From Hydrogenophaga sp. (GTDB lineage: Bacteria > Pseudomonadota > Gammaproteobacteria > Burkholderiales > Burkholderiaceae_C), in assembly GCF_019264445.1 (NCBI RefSeq), contig NZ_JAHVAB010000028.1:1-64000 (forward strand): a DNA stretch of 64,000 nt, given 5' to 3'. Positions 47,849-56,551 of this stretch are shown here, piece after piece (the stretch's first letter is position 1; every line of letters starts with the position of its first letter). The translations under genes were made by a program, and so were the position numbers. The notes under the pieces are model-generated. The model saw only the letters and a program-made list of their open reading frames with translations, made no database searches and was not told the origin of the DNA.

Positions 47849-48947
47849 CTCTTTTTCACCGTCTGTGCGCACCATGCCCGCGGGCCTGCCGTCCGGTGCC
47901 GCAGGCGCGTTCGACCTGGAGGCCTGCAACGCGCTCATGCGCACCGGCTCCAAGACCTTCTTTGCCGCCAGCCGGCTGCTGCCCGTGCGCGTGCGCGCCT
48001 CGGCCATCGCGCTCTATGCCTTCTGCCGCGTGGCCGACGACATGGTCGATGGCGGGCGGCACAGCCTGGCCGATGCCATGGCGCTGCTGTCGCAGCGGCT
48101 GGATGCGGTCTACGCCGGCCAACCGCAAGACCCGGTGGAAGACCGCGCGCTGGCCGTGGTGGTGCAGCGCCACGCCCTGCCGCGCGCGCTGCTCGATGCG
48201 CTGCTCGACGGCTTCGCCTGGGACGCCGAAGGCCGCCGCTACGAGACGCTGGAAGACGTGCACGACTACGGCGCGCGTGTGGCCGGCAGTGTGGGCGCCA
48301 TGATGTGCTGGATCATGGGCGTGCGCCATGAGCAGGCCATGGCCCGCGCCTGCGAACTCGGTGTGGCCATGCAGCTGACCAACATCGCCCGCGACGTGGG
48401 CGAAGACGCGCGCAACGGGCGCCTGTACCTGCCGCGCCAGTGGCTGGCCGAGGCCGGCATCGACGCTGATGCGTGGCTGCAGAAACCCGTGTGCACACCT
48501 GCGCTGCAGGGCGTGATCGAGCGCCTGCTGCAAGAGGCGGACCGGCTCTACGCGCAGGCCACCGCCGGCGTGGCCATGCTGCCGCGCGACTGCCGCTCGG
48601 CCATCCTGGCCGCGCGGCACATCTATGCCGAAATCGGGCAGCAGCTGCGCCGCGACGGCCTGGACCCGGTGAGCCGGCGCGCGGTGGTGCCCACCTCGCG
48701 CAAGCTGGTGCTGCTGGCCTGCGCGGGTGTGCAGTCCGGCTGGCGGCAGCAGCCCGGGCCGGCCACGCCACCGCTGGCGGCCATTGCCTACCTGGTGGCG
48801 CACTGCGGCTGCAGCGCCGATGGCAAGGAGCCGCCAGCCACGTCCCGGCGCAGCGACATCGGCCGGGTGGGGTGGATGCTGGAGCTGATGGAACGCCTGG
48901 AGCAACAGCGCATGGACGAGGCGGCCCGCGCGCGGGTGGCGCACTGA
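47829..48947 (+). CDS. crtB: Phytoene synthase CrtB
   Basis: A 372-residue head-to-head isoprenyl synthase joining two geranylgeranyl diphosphates. The two Mg-binding motifs are DDMVD (70-74) and DVGED (189-193, in IARDVGEDARNGRLYLP). The C-terminal region past residue 300 is longer than in many family members and ends in a charged helix. It receives substrate from CrtE at the right end of the window. Confidence 0.96.
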   Translation: MNELAADSFSPSVRTMPAGLPSGAAGAFDLEACNALMRTGSKTFFAASRLLPVRVRASAIALYAFCRVADDMVDGGRHSLADAMALLSQRLDAVYAGQPQDPVEDRALAVVVQRHALPRALLDALLDGFAWDAEGRRYETLEDVHDYGARVAGSVGAMMCWIMGVRHEQAMARACELGVAMQLTNIARDVGEDARNGRLYLPRQWLAEAGIDADAWLQKPVCTPALQGVIERLLQEADRLYAQATAGVAMLPRDCRSAILAARHIYAEIGQQLRRDGLDPVSRRAVVPTSRKLVLLACAGVQSGWRQQPGPATPPLAAIAYLVAHCGCSADGKEPPATSRRSDIGRVGWMLELMERLEQQRMDEAARARVAH

Positions 48948-48963
48948 CGCAAGGAGCCGCAGC

Positions 48964-49122
48964 ATGGGGATCTGGCTCGAACTCGGCGTGTTCATCGTGG
49001 TGCTGCTCTGGGGCTTCTGGCAGCTGCGCGACGTGAAGAAAGCCCAGGCCCGCACCCGGGAAGAAAAGGCCCGGCGGGCTGCGCGCGACACGGCGGACAA
49101 GGCCGAACGCGACCCGCCCTGA
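48964..49122 (+). CDS. 52-aa single-helix membrane protein, function unknown
   Basis: A short gene: ATG at 48964, AAGGAG nine bases upstream, TGA at 49120-49122. The product has one N-terminal membrane helix (WLELGVFIVVLLWGFWQL, residues 4-21) and a highly charged tail (REEKARRAARDTADKAERD). It is 16 bases after crtB and ends the rightward unit. The layout resembles small membrane-anchored assembly or stability factors, but I do not recognise a family. Confidence 0.65.
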   Translation: MGIWLELGVFIVVLLWGFWQLRDVKKAQARTREEKARRAARDTADKAERDPP

Positions 49123-49138
49123 ACGCCTCGGCGGCGTT
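49122..49138. terminator. Dyad between convergent photosynthesis units
   Basis: AACGCC and GGCGTT pair around a five-base loop in the 19-base gap between the 52-aa gene and the hydrolase-like gene. Short, without a T-run; a weak bidirectional terminator at best. Confidence 0.35.
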
Positions 49139-49141
49139 GTC

Positions 49142-50026
49142 TCAGACCCCGTCCAGAAACGCCTGGTACTGCGCGCAGAACGCCTGCGGTTGTTCAAAGT
49201 ACGGCAGGGCGCCGGTCTGGAACACGCTGCCGTGTGCATGGGGCTTGCTGGTCAACAGCGACTTCTGCCCGTAGTCGGTGAAGTCCCCGCGCACGCCGTG
49301 CGACAACCAGACGGGCTGCGTGAGGCGCTCGTACACGGTCTGGATGTCGCGGCTGAAGAGACCGCCCGAGATAAACCGCAAGGGCGCGTGCTCGGCCCCG
49401 GGCTGCTGCGCGCTGGCCACGGCATGGCGCCACATGCGCTCATCGATGTGTTTCGAGCCCCAGGTCTTGTTCAAAAAGAAGCGGATCACGCCCGGCCGCG
49501 TCAGCCCCCTGAACAGCGCGCCACCCCAGCCCGGACCCTTCAGGGCCGCCAGCAGCCAGGGCATGGCCAGCGTGCTGCCGGGCGGGCCACGGCGTTGGTC
49601 CTTGCGGCCGAGGCCCGTGGGGCTGACCAGCGCCAGGCTGCGGAAGTGCGCGGGTGCTTCGGTGGCGGCGCGGGCCAGAAACTCGGTCGACAAGGACACG
49701 GCCAGCGCGTCGACGGCTGGGCTTCCCGTGCGCTCGCGGATCAGCGCCACGGCGTCGTGCAGCGCATCGGTCATCACGCGGGGCGTGTAGTCCCGGTCGC
49801 TGCGGTCGGAGAAGCCGTAGCCCGGCAGGTCGATGGAGCACACCGTGCGCGTGCGCTGAAAGTGCTCGTGCAGCGGGCGCACCTCGGCCGCCGAGGCGGC
49901 GGCATTCACGCTGTGGACCAGCAGCAGCGCGGGGCCGCTGCCCGCCACGTACAGGTTCACGGCGTGTCCGGCGCTCTGGAGCGTCAGGCGTTCGCCATTG
50001 AGGGCGGCTTCAAGTGGATGGGGCAT
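49142..50026 (-). CDS. Alpha/beta-hydrolase-fold protein, probably catalytically altered
   Basis: A 294-residue alpha/beta hydrolase fold (oxyanion-side GSGPALLLVHSVNAAASAAE, core DLPGYGFSDRSDRDYTPRVM). The nucleophile elbow reads AVSLS, keeping a serine but lacking both glycines of GxSxG. At the C-terminus, where active members have GH before the LPxxExP segment, this protein reads TGALPYFEQP, so the catalytic histidine appears to be alanine. It lies 18 bases after crtC at the end of the leftward puf/crt unit. It is not convincingly BchO. It may be a binding or scaffold protein in pigment metabolism, or use another histidine. Confidence 0.75.
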   Translation of the reverse strand: MPHPLEAALNGERLTLQSAGHAVNLYVAGSGPALLLVHSVNAAASAAEVRPLHEHFQRTRTVCSIDLPGYGFSDRSDRDYTPRVMTDALHDAVALIRERTGSPAVDALAVSLSTEFLARAATEAPAHFRSLALVSPTGLGRKDQRRGPPGSTLAMPWLLAALKGPGWGGALFRGLTRPGVIRFFLNKTWGSKHIDERMWRHAVASAQQPGAEHAPLRFISGGLFSRDIQTVYERLTQPVWLSHGVRGDFTDYGQKSLLTSKPHAHGSVFQTGALPYFEQPQAFCAQYQAFLDGV

Positions 50027-50044
50027 GGGTGGCGATTTTGCGCG

Positions 50045-50947
50045 CTAGCCGCGCCGGGGCATGCGCCACGGCAGCATGGCCTGCACGGCGGGCGACACCA
50101 GGCGCGGCACGTTCAGGGTTTCGTGAAAGCTCGTGACCTCTTCGCCCAGCAGCTGGCTGCGCAGCACGGCGCGCTGGTAGAAGGGCGTGTCCTCGAGCTG
50201 TTGCACCACGCTCACCGGCCCGTCGCTGCGCATGCGCCGGGGCAGGCGCCACGCGGTGCGCGCCAGGCGCTGCAGCGGGGGCGCTTCGAAGCGGGTGACG
50301 CGGCCGTCCGGGTGAAAGCGCAGGGCCAGCCGCCGGCCGTGGGGTTGGCCGGGTTCGACGTCGTAGATCACCGCGGTGCTGCCGTCGGCCAGCGGGCTGC
50401 GCGACCAGTCCCATTCCCGGAAGGCGCGGTCCACCGGCTCGCTGCCTTCGTTGCTGTCGAGGTAGGCGTGGCCGCTCCAGCGCAGCGCCGGGTGCTGCAG
50501 ATCCACCTCGATGCGGGCTGCGGGCGCCAGCGGGCCCCAGTGGTGGCGGCCATGGGGGTCGAGTGCGGTGCTGAAGGTGAAGAGCCGTTCGGGCACCACG
50601 CGCACGGTGCCCCGGATGCGGCGCGGCAGCGGCACGCCCACTTCGTCGATGTCGATGTTCAGCGCGTGCCCGTCCCAGCGCAGCTGGCTTGGGCCGATGG
50701 TGAAGCGGTCCGGTTCGCGGTGGCAGTGCGGCGCGCCGCGCTCGGTCATGCTCCAGCGTCCGGCGCCGGGGCTGTAGAGGGCGACGTTGAGTGCGTTGTG
50801 GTCGTCCGGGTTGCCGGGGCCCTTGCGGCGCGCCCACGCGTAGTAGGGCGAAAAAACGCTGCCGACAAATGCGATCAGGCTCAGGCCGTGTTGGCCGTCG
50901 TCGCTGAGGGCATCGAGGTACCACCAGAGGTAGCCGCCGGGTGCCAC
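50045..50947 (-). CDS. crtC: Carotenoid 1,2-hydratase CrtC
   Basis: The product (about 300 residues from this start) adds water to the psi-end of neurosporene or lycopene. VAPGGYLWWYLDALSDDGQH, FVGSVFSPYYAWARRKG, the NALNVALY segment and the WSRSPLADGSTAVIYDVE segment are conserved CrtC stretches. The start is uncertain: no ATG exists in this frame until far inside crtD. The nearest plausible start is the GTG at 50947 (V of AVAPGG), which lies 67 bases inside the 3' end of crtD and lacks a good Shine-Dalgarno. Family alignment suggests that a few more N-terminal residues could belong. Confidence 0.85.
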   Translation of the reverse strand: MAPGGYLWWYLDALSDDGQHGLSLIAFVGSVFSPYYAWARRKGPGNPDDHNALNVALYSPGAGRWSMTERGAPHCHREPDRFTIGPSQLRWDGHALNIDIDEVGVPLPRRIRGTVRVVPERLFTFSTALDPHGRHHWGPLAPAARIEVDLQHPALRWSGHAYLDSNEGSEPVDRAFREWDWSRSPLADGSTAVIYDVEPGQPHGRRLALRFHPDGRVTRFEAPPLQRLARTAWRLPRRMRSDGPVSVVQQLEDTPFYQRAVLRSQLLGEEVTSFHETLNVPRLVSPAVQAMLPWRMPRRG

Positions 50948-52455
50948 CGCCTGGTCAAACCGGGGCTGGCCATCAGCGCCTCGGCCGCGAACTGCCCCGA
51001 CAGGGTCGCCATCGGCACCCCGGGCCCCGGGTGCACGCTGCCCCCCGCCAGAAACAGGCCCGGCACCGGCGTGCTCGCCACCGGGCGGGCAAACGCCGAG
51101 CCCCAGCCGTGGCTCGCCTGCCCGTACAGCGCGCCGCCCGTGGCCGGGTACAGGCGGTGGAAGTCCGCCGGGGTCGTGCGCAGGGCGCCCGTGCTGTGGG
51201 GTGAGAGATGCAGGCCGCAGCGGCTCAGCAGCTGAAAGGCTTGAGTCTCGCATCGGTCAAGTTCCTCGTGGGTGATGTCTTGCTGGTCGCCCGTGGCAGG
51301 GGCGTTGACCAGGGCGAGCAGGCGCTCCGGCGCGCCGCCGGGGGGCGCAGACGCGGTGCCGCGGTCCTGTGCGCAGACGTAGACGGTGGGTGCTGCGGGC
51401 AGGCGGTGGTGGTCGAACACGTCGCTGAATTCGCGGGCGTACGGCGCTGTGCCGGGGTGCTGAAAAAACACGTTGTGGCGGTCCAGCGCCAGCGCGCCGG
51501 TGGGTGCGTTCAGGCTCCACGTGAGCGCCGAGAGCGAGCGCTGCGGTGCCCGCGCGGGCACGGCGCCTTGCACGGGTGCACCCAGCAGGCCGGTGCGCAA
51601 TGCGGCCGCGTCGCCATTGAAGACCACGCTGTCGGCCCGCAGCGTCTCGCCACCGGCCAGGCGCACGCCGCACACACGGCCGTGGTGCAGCTCGATGCGC
51701 TCGCAGCGCTGCCCGTAGCGAAACACGGCGCCGCGTGCGCGGGCGAGCCGCTCCAGGCAGGCCGCCAGCGCGTGCATGCCGCCGTCGATGGACCAGACAC
51801 CGTCCATCTCCACCTGGGCGATCAGCATCAGCGTGGCGGGGGCCTGCCAGGGCGACGAGCCGGTGTAGGTGGCATAGCGCGCAAACAGCTGGCGCAGGCG
51901 CGGGTCGGCGAACTGGCGGCCCAGGCTGCGCCAGAGGCTGGTGAGCGGCCCGAGCGCGGTGAGGATGGCCAGACCCTTCAGACCGATGTCGCGCGTCAGG
52001 CGCACCGGGTGGGGTTGGGGCTGGCGCATGTAGGGGGTTTCCAGCGTCTGGTACACGGCGCGGGCCTGCGTGCAGAAGCGGGTAAAGCGCTCTGCCTCTG
52101 CTGCGCCGGCGAAGCGGGCCACGGCGTCGAGCGATGCGGCCGGGTCGGCGTGCAGGTCGAGCTGGCTGCCGTCGTCCCACCAGTGGCGCGCCAGCACCGG
52201 CAGCGGCTGGATGCGCAGCTCGGCCTCCAGCGTGGTGCCCACGGCGGCAAAGAGCTGGTCGAACACCCAGCGCATGGTGAACACGGTGGGGCCGCTGTCG
52301 ACCGGCGCGCCGTTCACCTGCAACTGGCGCAGCTTGCCGCCGGGCGCTGCGCCGGCCTCGACCACCGTCACGTGCAGGCCTTGCTGCGCCAGGCGCAATG
52401 CGCAGGCGAGACCGCCCATGCCCGCACCCACGACGACGACGCGGTGGTCGCTCAT
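50881..52455 (-). CDS. crtD: Methoxyneurosporene/hydroxyneurosporene 3,4-desaturase CrtD
   Basis: 524 residues, CrtI family. FAD-binding VVVVGAGMGGLACALRLAQQ begins at residue 6, and the C-terminal GGSVHPGPGVPMATLSGQFA is conserved. The last 25 or so residues (TRRWHPAATSGGTSMPSATT) are low-complexity and come from the part that overlaps crtC in another frame, so they are probably non-essential. It introduces the C3,4 double bond in spheroidene synthesis. The start overlaps the crtA stop by four bases. Confidence 0.95.
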   Translation of the reverse strand: MSDHRVVVVGAGMGGLACALRLAQQGLHVTVVEAGAAPGGKLRQLQVNGAPVDSGPTVFTMRWVFDQLFAAVGTTLEAELRIQPLPVLARHWWDDGSQLDLHADPAASLDAVARFAGAAEAERFTRFCTQARAVYQTLETPYMRQPQPHPVRLTRDIGLKGLAILTALGPLTSLWRSLGRQFADPRLRQLFARYATYTGSSPWQAPATLMLIAQVEMDGVWSIDGGMHALAACLERLARARGAVFRYGQRCERIELHHGRVCGVRLAGGETLRADSVVFNGDAAALRTGLLGAPVQGAVPARAPQRSLSALTWSLNAPTGALALDRHNVFFQHPGTAPYAREFSDVFDHHRLPAAPTVYVCAQDRGTASAPPGGAPERLLALVNAPATGDQQDITHEELDRCETQAFQLLSRCGLHLSPHSTGALRTTPADFHRLYPATGGALYGQASHGWGSAFARPVASTPVPGLFLAGGSVHPGPGVPMATLSGQFAAEALMASPGLTRRWHPAATSGGTSMPSATTANTA

Positions 52456-53276
52456 GACCGGTGACCCTGTCGGCGTTGCACGGGCAGGTGGTGCACGCCG
52501 CCGCTGTCGGCGGGACCATCGCCCAGGTCGTTGGGCCGGGGCCACTGGCCTTGCTGTTCCAGGAGGCGCATGCGCACAAACAGGGACTCGGAGAAGTACT
52601 GGTCTTTGTAGGCCGCGGCCAGGGCCTGCTGGTGCGCGCCCTGGTGCGCATAGGCCAGCATCGAAGGCGTGTCTTGCCACAGGCTGAAGGTGCACTGCCG
52701 GATCAGCGGTATCTCGCCCAGGCCCATGGCCAGCGTGCAGCCGCGCGCCTGTTGCATGGCGGCATGCGCGGCCGGCGCATGGCGCCAGAAGGCCACCGCC
52801 TTGCCCGGGCGGATGCTGGCGCGCGTCAGCGCGGCCAGGGGCCTGGGGTCGGTGAACGAGGGGTCGTCGTTGGCGGCAATGCCATGCGCACCCAGCTGGG
52901 TGGCGGGTGTGACGCCCCAGGCCTCGCCATCCCACATCCCGCGGGCCGACACCACTTCGAGCATGCCGCACCAGAACTCGTCGGCGCGCTCGCGGTAGGC
53001 CTGCACGACGGGGCTGGAGAGAAAGGCGCGGGCGTGGTCGGCGTGGTCCATCAGCGTGATCAGGCCCTGGTGGCTCGGGCTGGGCCGCAGTCCGAAGCCG
53101 CCACCCGCGCCGCTGCCCATGACCTTGCAGAACATCAGGCCGGGGGTGGCCTTGAGCGGGCTGGGCCCTTGCACCAGGCGCATCCAGGCCCAGGACTGGT
53201 GCGGTCGCCGCACGTTGGCCAGCACCACCGTCACCACCCCGGAGAGCTTGACGAGGTGGTGGGCCGGGGTGCTCAT
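52452..53276 (-). CDS. crtA: Spheroidene monooxygenase CrtA
   Basis: A 274-residue heme-containing monooxygenase that adds the 2-keto group to spheroidene, giving spheroidenone in the presence of oxygen. LMGSGAGGGFGLRPSP-like KVMGSGAGGGFGLRPSPSHQ, SIRPGKAVAFWRHAP and CTFSLWQDTPSMLAYAHQ are diagnostic. Twelve bases after pufC and coupled to crtD by ATGA. Confidence 0.94.
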   Translation of the reverse strand: MSTPAHHLVKLSGVVTVVLANVRRPHQSWAWMRLVQGPSPLKATPGLMFCKVMGSGAGGGFGLRPSPSHQGLITLMDHADHARAFLSSPVVQAYRERADEFWCGMLEVVSARGMWDGEAWGVTPATQLGAHGIAANDDPSFTDPRPLAALTRASIRPGKAVAFWRHAPAAHAAMQQARGCTLAMGLGEIPLIRQCTFSLWQDTPSMLAYAHQGAHQQALAAAYKDQYFSESLFVRMRLLEQQGQWPRPNDLGDGPADSGGVHHLPVQRRQGHRS

Positions 53277-53288
53277 GGCGTCACCGCA

Positions 53289-54386
53289 TCACTGGGTGGC
53301 AGGAGCCGCCGCAGCGGGCGCGGCAGCGGGGCCGTCCGTGGGCGCGGTGGCCATCTTCTCGAAGGCGGTGCGCAGCGCGGCCAGGCCCGGCGAGTCTTTC
53401 AGCATCGGGGCGCCAAACACGGGCTTGTACGCGCCCTGGTGGCAGGTGGCGCAGTTGAGCTTGGCCACGTCGCCCAGCTCGCCCTTGCGGTTGGGCGGGA
53501 AGGTGTCGGTGAGCGGCAGCATGTGCTCGTTGTTGAGCGCCTGCACCATGCGGATGCCGTGGTACGCCGTGACGCGCTGCGGCGGGCCGCCTTCCCATTT
53601 GCCAAACGACTGCGTGGCGTGGCAGAAGGTGCAGTTCACCCCGAGCGAGGCCGACATGTGCGTCATGAGCGAGTAGGTTTTCTCGGTCTGCGCGATGCTG
53701 GCCTTGTGGTCGGTCGGAAGCGCCTTGGTCGCTGCCACGCGGATCGGTTCCTTGCCCAGAAGGTAGGACGAGAAGGGGTCGTAGGGCAGTGAGGCCAGCT
53801 TGACGCTGGACGCGGGCGTGTTCTGCCGCATCTTGTTGCCGATGAAGTCCGCGCCGGCGTTTTGCGGCACGGGCTTGAACCAGACGAACTTGGGCACCGG
53901 TTCCCCGCGGTGGCAGGTGAAGCAGGTCACGCCGGTGGTCGACACGTGGTTCTTCCAGTCGGCGTTGATGGTCTGCGTCATCTTGATCATGTCGCGCGCC
54001 ACCAGCTTGGTGTACAGGCTGTCGTCGGCAAAGTTGGCGGCGTTGTGGCAATGCACGCAACCCTTTTCAGGCGCCACCCATTGCGTCATGGAGGCCATCA
54101 GGTTGGTGAAGTCGCCCACGCTCAGGTGGCCCAGCACCTTCACGTTCTGGTACACGTCGCCGGCCTTGGGGCCTTCGGGCGAGGCGGGCGGTGGCGGGGC
54201 GGGGGGCTGGTTGGCCTCGATCACGCCTTCCATGATCCGCGGGTTGTAGACCTGGACCATGCCGGTGCCGCGGTAGCCGTTCTGCACTGTGTCCATGGGT
54301 GGGCGCTCGCAGGCCGTCAGCAGCACCAGGGAGCCCAGTGCCAGCAGGCGGAGCCAGCCAGAGGAGGTGATGTGCTTGGGGTTCAT
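53289..54386 (-). CDS. pufC: Reaction-centre tetraheme cytochrome PufC
   Basis: A 365-residue periplasmic lipoprotein and direct electron donor to the special pair. Signal peptide with lipobox LLTAC, lipidated C26. Four c-type heme sites: CVHCH (110-114), CFTCH (155-159), CTFCH (252-256) and CATCH (312-316). A proline-rich linker ([13 protein letters not shown]) follows the anchor and an Ala/Pro tail ends the protein. The start at 54386 overlaps the pufM stop by four bases. Confidence 0.97.
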   Translation of the reverse strand: MNPKHITSSGWLRLLALGSLVLLTACERPPMDTVQNGYRGTGMVQVYNPRIMEGVIEANQPPAPPPPASPEGPKAGDVYQNVKVLGHLSVGDFTNLMASMTQWVAPEKGCVHCHNAANFADDSLYTKLVARDMIKMTQTINADWKNHVSTTGVTCFTCHRGEPVPKFVWFKPVPQNAGADFIGNKMRQNTPASSVKLASLPYDPFSSYLLGKEPIRVAATKALPTDHKASIAQTEKTYSLMTHMSASLGVNCTFCHATQSFGKWEGGPPQRVTAYHGIRMVQALNNEHMLPLTDTFPPNRKGELGDVAKLNCATCHQGAYKPVFGAPMLKDSPGLAALRTAFEKMATAPTDGPAAAPAAAAPATQ

Positions 54387-55363
54387 TTCGCGCCTCCCGG
54401 GGTCAGGGCTGGGTCCATCACGGCTGGGAACACGTCGGGGTAGGGCGGCGCCACGCCATGCTTGATGGCCCAGAGGTACCAGTTGTCCACCACGGTGCCG
54501 CTCAGCAGGATGCCGATGCCGCCCACCAGCGGGCACAGCACGGCGAACCACCAGGCCCAGCGGTGGATGGATTCCATCGTGGCGTTGAAGCCCATGGTCC
54601 AGCGCCAGAACAGGGCCGCGCGCTCGCTGGCGGTGCCGCGGTCCACGATCTGCTCGATCTCGCGCTCGCCGCCAAAGCGGCTGACCGCAAGGATCGTGGC
54701 ACCGTGCATCGCGAACAGCAGCGTGGCGCCGTAGAGGAACGCGATCGAGAGCGCGTGGAACGGGTTGTAGAACAGGTTGCCGTAGCGCAGCGAGAAGGCC
54801 GCCGTCCAGTCCAGGTGCGGGAAGATGCCGAAGGGCACCGCCTCGCTCCACGAACCCATGAGCACCGGGCGGATGAAGCCCAGCACCAGGAACAGCCAGA
54901 TGGCGGCGGCAAAGGCCCAGGCCACGTGCGTGCCCATGCCGAGCTGGCGCGCGCGGGTGTAGGTGCGGGCCCACCACAACAGCACCGAAGCCGTGAGGAA
55001 GCCGCCGGCGATCAGCCACCAGCCGCCGTCGTTGAGCGGTGGCAGCGACAGCCCGTATTGCGCAGACGGTGGCTCCAGCGCGAGCCAGAACAGCTGCCGC
55101 ACGAACTGGATCGGGTCCCAGTTCACCGAGGCGAGCATGTTCAGGCCGATGATGTTGAAGGCCAGCACGCCGAAGATCAGCGAGGCGATGCCCAGTCCAC
55201 CCAGGTAGATCGGACCGATCTGGGCGTTGCCCAGGCGACCGAACAGGTGAACGATGGCCGGCTCCTTGCCGGTGCGCGGGCTGTTGCCATGCGGCAGCGG
55301 CACGCCGTGGTGCAGCGGCCCGGTGGCCTGCACGGTGGTGAAGAGGTTCTGGTATTGCGCCAT
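54383..55363 (-). CDS. pufM: Reaction centre M subunit
   Basis: 326 residues, five transmembrane helices. Ligand residues align one position after the Rhodobacter numbering: H183 (accessory BChl), H203 (special pair), H220 and H267 with E235 (non-heme iron). The C-terminus is longer than in Rhodobacter ([20 protein letters not shown]), as in species with a bound PufC. It follows pufL by 22 bases. Confidence 0.98.
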   Translation of the reverse strand: MAQYQNLFTTVQATGPLHHGVPLPHGNSPRTGKEPAIVHLFGRLGNAQIGPIYLGGLGIASLIFGVLAFNIIGLNMLASVNWDPIQFVRQLFWLALEPPSAQYGLSLPPLNDGGWWLIAGGFLTASVLLWWARTYTRARQLGMGTHVAWAFAAAIWLFLVLGFIRPVLMGSWSEAVPFGIFPHLDWTAAFSLRYGNLFYNPFHALSIAFLYGATLLFAMHGATILAVSRFGGEREIEQIVDRGTASERAALFWRWTMGFNATMESIHRWAWWFAVLCPLVGGIGILLSGTVVDNWYLWAIKHGVAPPYPDVFPAVMDPALTPGGAK

Positions 55364-55385
55364 GGTGGTCTCCTCGTGTGGTTTC

Positions 55386-56225
55386 TTATTTCAAAGGCCA
55401 CTGGGCCCAGATCGGCATGTTCAGCCACCAGCCCCACCACTCGGGCCAGCCTCGGCTCCAGAACGGTCCGCTGATGACGATGCACAGCGCGCTGAAGAGC
55501 ACGGCGGCCAGCGCCAGGAACAGGCCCAGGCGGTGGATGCCCAGCGTGCCGATGGAGTAGCCGATGGTGTCGCGGAAGAAGGTGTCTTCGTGCTCGGGCG
55601 TCTTCACCACTTCGCCCTTCTTGGGGTTGGTGGCCGAGAGGATCAGCGAGCCGTGCAGCGAGAGCGCGAAGGTGGTGGCGAAGAAGAAGCTCACCGCGAT
55701 CATGTGCGCCGGGTTGTAGTGGAAGTGCAGGTACTGGTAGCCCACGTTGGACACCCAGTCGAGGTGGCTGAAGATGCCGTAGGGGAAGCCGTGGCCCCAG
55801 GCCCCGAGCAGCACCGGGCGGATCACCACCAGCGTCACGTAGGCCAGGATGGCCACACCGAAGGCGGCGGGCACGTGGTAGCCCATGCCCAGTTTTCGGC
55901 AGATCTCCACCTCGCGCAGCGCCCACGACACGAAGGCGCCGATGGCACAGACGGTGATGAGCTGCCACAGGCCGCCTTCCATGAGCGGCGCGAAGCGCAG
56001 GCCGTAGGACAGGTCGGGCGGTGCAATGCTGATCTGCCAGAGGTTCCAGGTGGGGCCTTGCGAGGCGCCCCAGAGGATCATGGCGGTGCCCAGAAACGCG
56101 AAGAAGAGCGTGGTGACGCCGAAGAAGCCGACGTAGAAGGGACCCACCCAGAAATCAAACAGGTCGCCGCCCAACAGGGTGCCGCCGCGGACGCGGTATT
56201 TTTTCTCGAAATTGAGCATGGCCAT
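55386..56225 (-). CDS. pufL: Reaction centre L subunit
   Basis: 279 residues, five helices. H154 (accessory BChl), H174 (special pair), H191 and H231 (iron) correspond to Rhodobacter H153, H173, H190 and H230; the [20 protein letters not shown] segment is nearly invariant. AGGAGGGTC precedes the ATG at 56225. A stable hairpin separates it from pufA. Confidence 0.98.
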   Translation of the reverse strand: MAMLNFEKKYRVRGGTLLGGDLFDFWVGPFYVGFFGVTTLFFAFLGTAMILWGASQGPTWNLWQISIAPPDLSYGLRFAPLMEGGLWQLITVCAIGAFVSWALREVEICRKLGMGYHVPAAFGVAILAYVTLVVIRPVLLGAWGHGFPYGIFSHLDWVSNVGYQYLHFHYNPAHMIAVSFFFATTFALSLHGSLILSATNPKKGEVVKTPEHEDTFFRDTIGYSIGTLGIHRLGLFLALAAVLFSALCIVISGPFWSRGWPEWWGWWLNMPIWAQWPLK

Positions 56226-56284
56226 GGTGCGACCCTCCTGACTCAGGTGGAGTTATGACGTCAAAGCGAATGGGGGGAGGGGCC

Positions 56285-56321
56285 CAGATGCTGCGCCGCC
56301 CGATGGGCACCGCAGCATCTG
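56285..56321 (-). promoter_or_regulatory. pufA-pufL intercistronic hairpin
   Basis: CAGATGCTGCG (56285-56295) pairs perfectly with CGCAGCATCTG (56311-56321); inside, GCCC (56298-56301) pairs with GGGC (56305-56308) around GAT, giving one long 37-base hairpin. There is no T-run. Hairpins at this place in Rhodobacter block 3' decay and keep the pufBA part of the mRNA abundant, which sets the high LH1 to reaction-centre ratio. Same role inferred. Confidence 0.8.
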
Positions 56322-56338
56322 CACACCTCGTGCGACGT

Positions 56339-56539
56339 TCAGGACGTCTTCGAAGGCGTTGCTGCGGGCATCGGTGCGAGTTGCGCCGAAGCTGCCGGGG
56401 CCTTTTTCGGGCCGTCGAGCCAGTTGAACTTGTTGGTGCTCAACAGGATCAGGTGAATCATGGCTGCGAGTGCAAACAGGAACACTGCCTGCGCGACCAT
56501 GGTACGGAGGGGGTCGAAAAGACGCCAGATTCTCCACAT
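56339..56539 (-). CDS. pufA: Light-harvesting 1 alpha polypeptide
   Basis: 66 residues: [20 protein letters not shown], the bacteriochlorophyll ligand H29 with A25 four residues before it, and W40 at +11 which tunes absorption. A C-terminal extension rich in Ala/Pro/Lys ([19 protein letters not shown]) is probably removed or disordered in the periplasm. SD AAGGAG lies eight bases upstream and touches the stop of the preceding 74-aa gene. Confidence 0.96.
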   Translation of the reverse strand: MWRIWRLFDPLRTMVAQAVFLFALAAMIHLILLSTNKFNWLDGPKKAPAASAQLAPMPAATPSKTS

Positions 56540-56551
56540 GATGTTTTCTCC

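Noticed and set aside
49142-50026. Naming the hydrolase-like gene bchO
   Set aside because: bchO normally sits with bchI and bchD, and this protein lacks the GxSxG elbow. Only the general fold can be supported.
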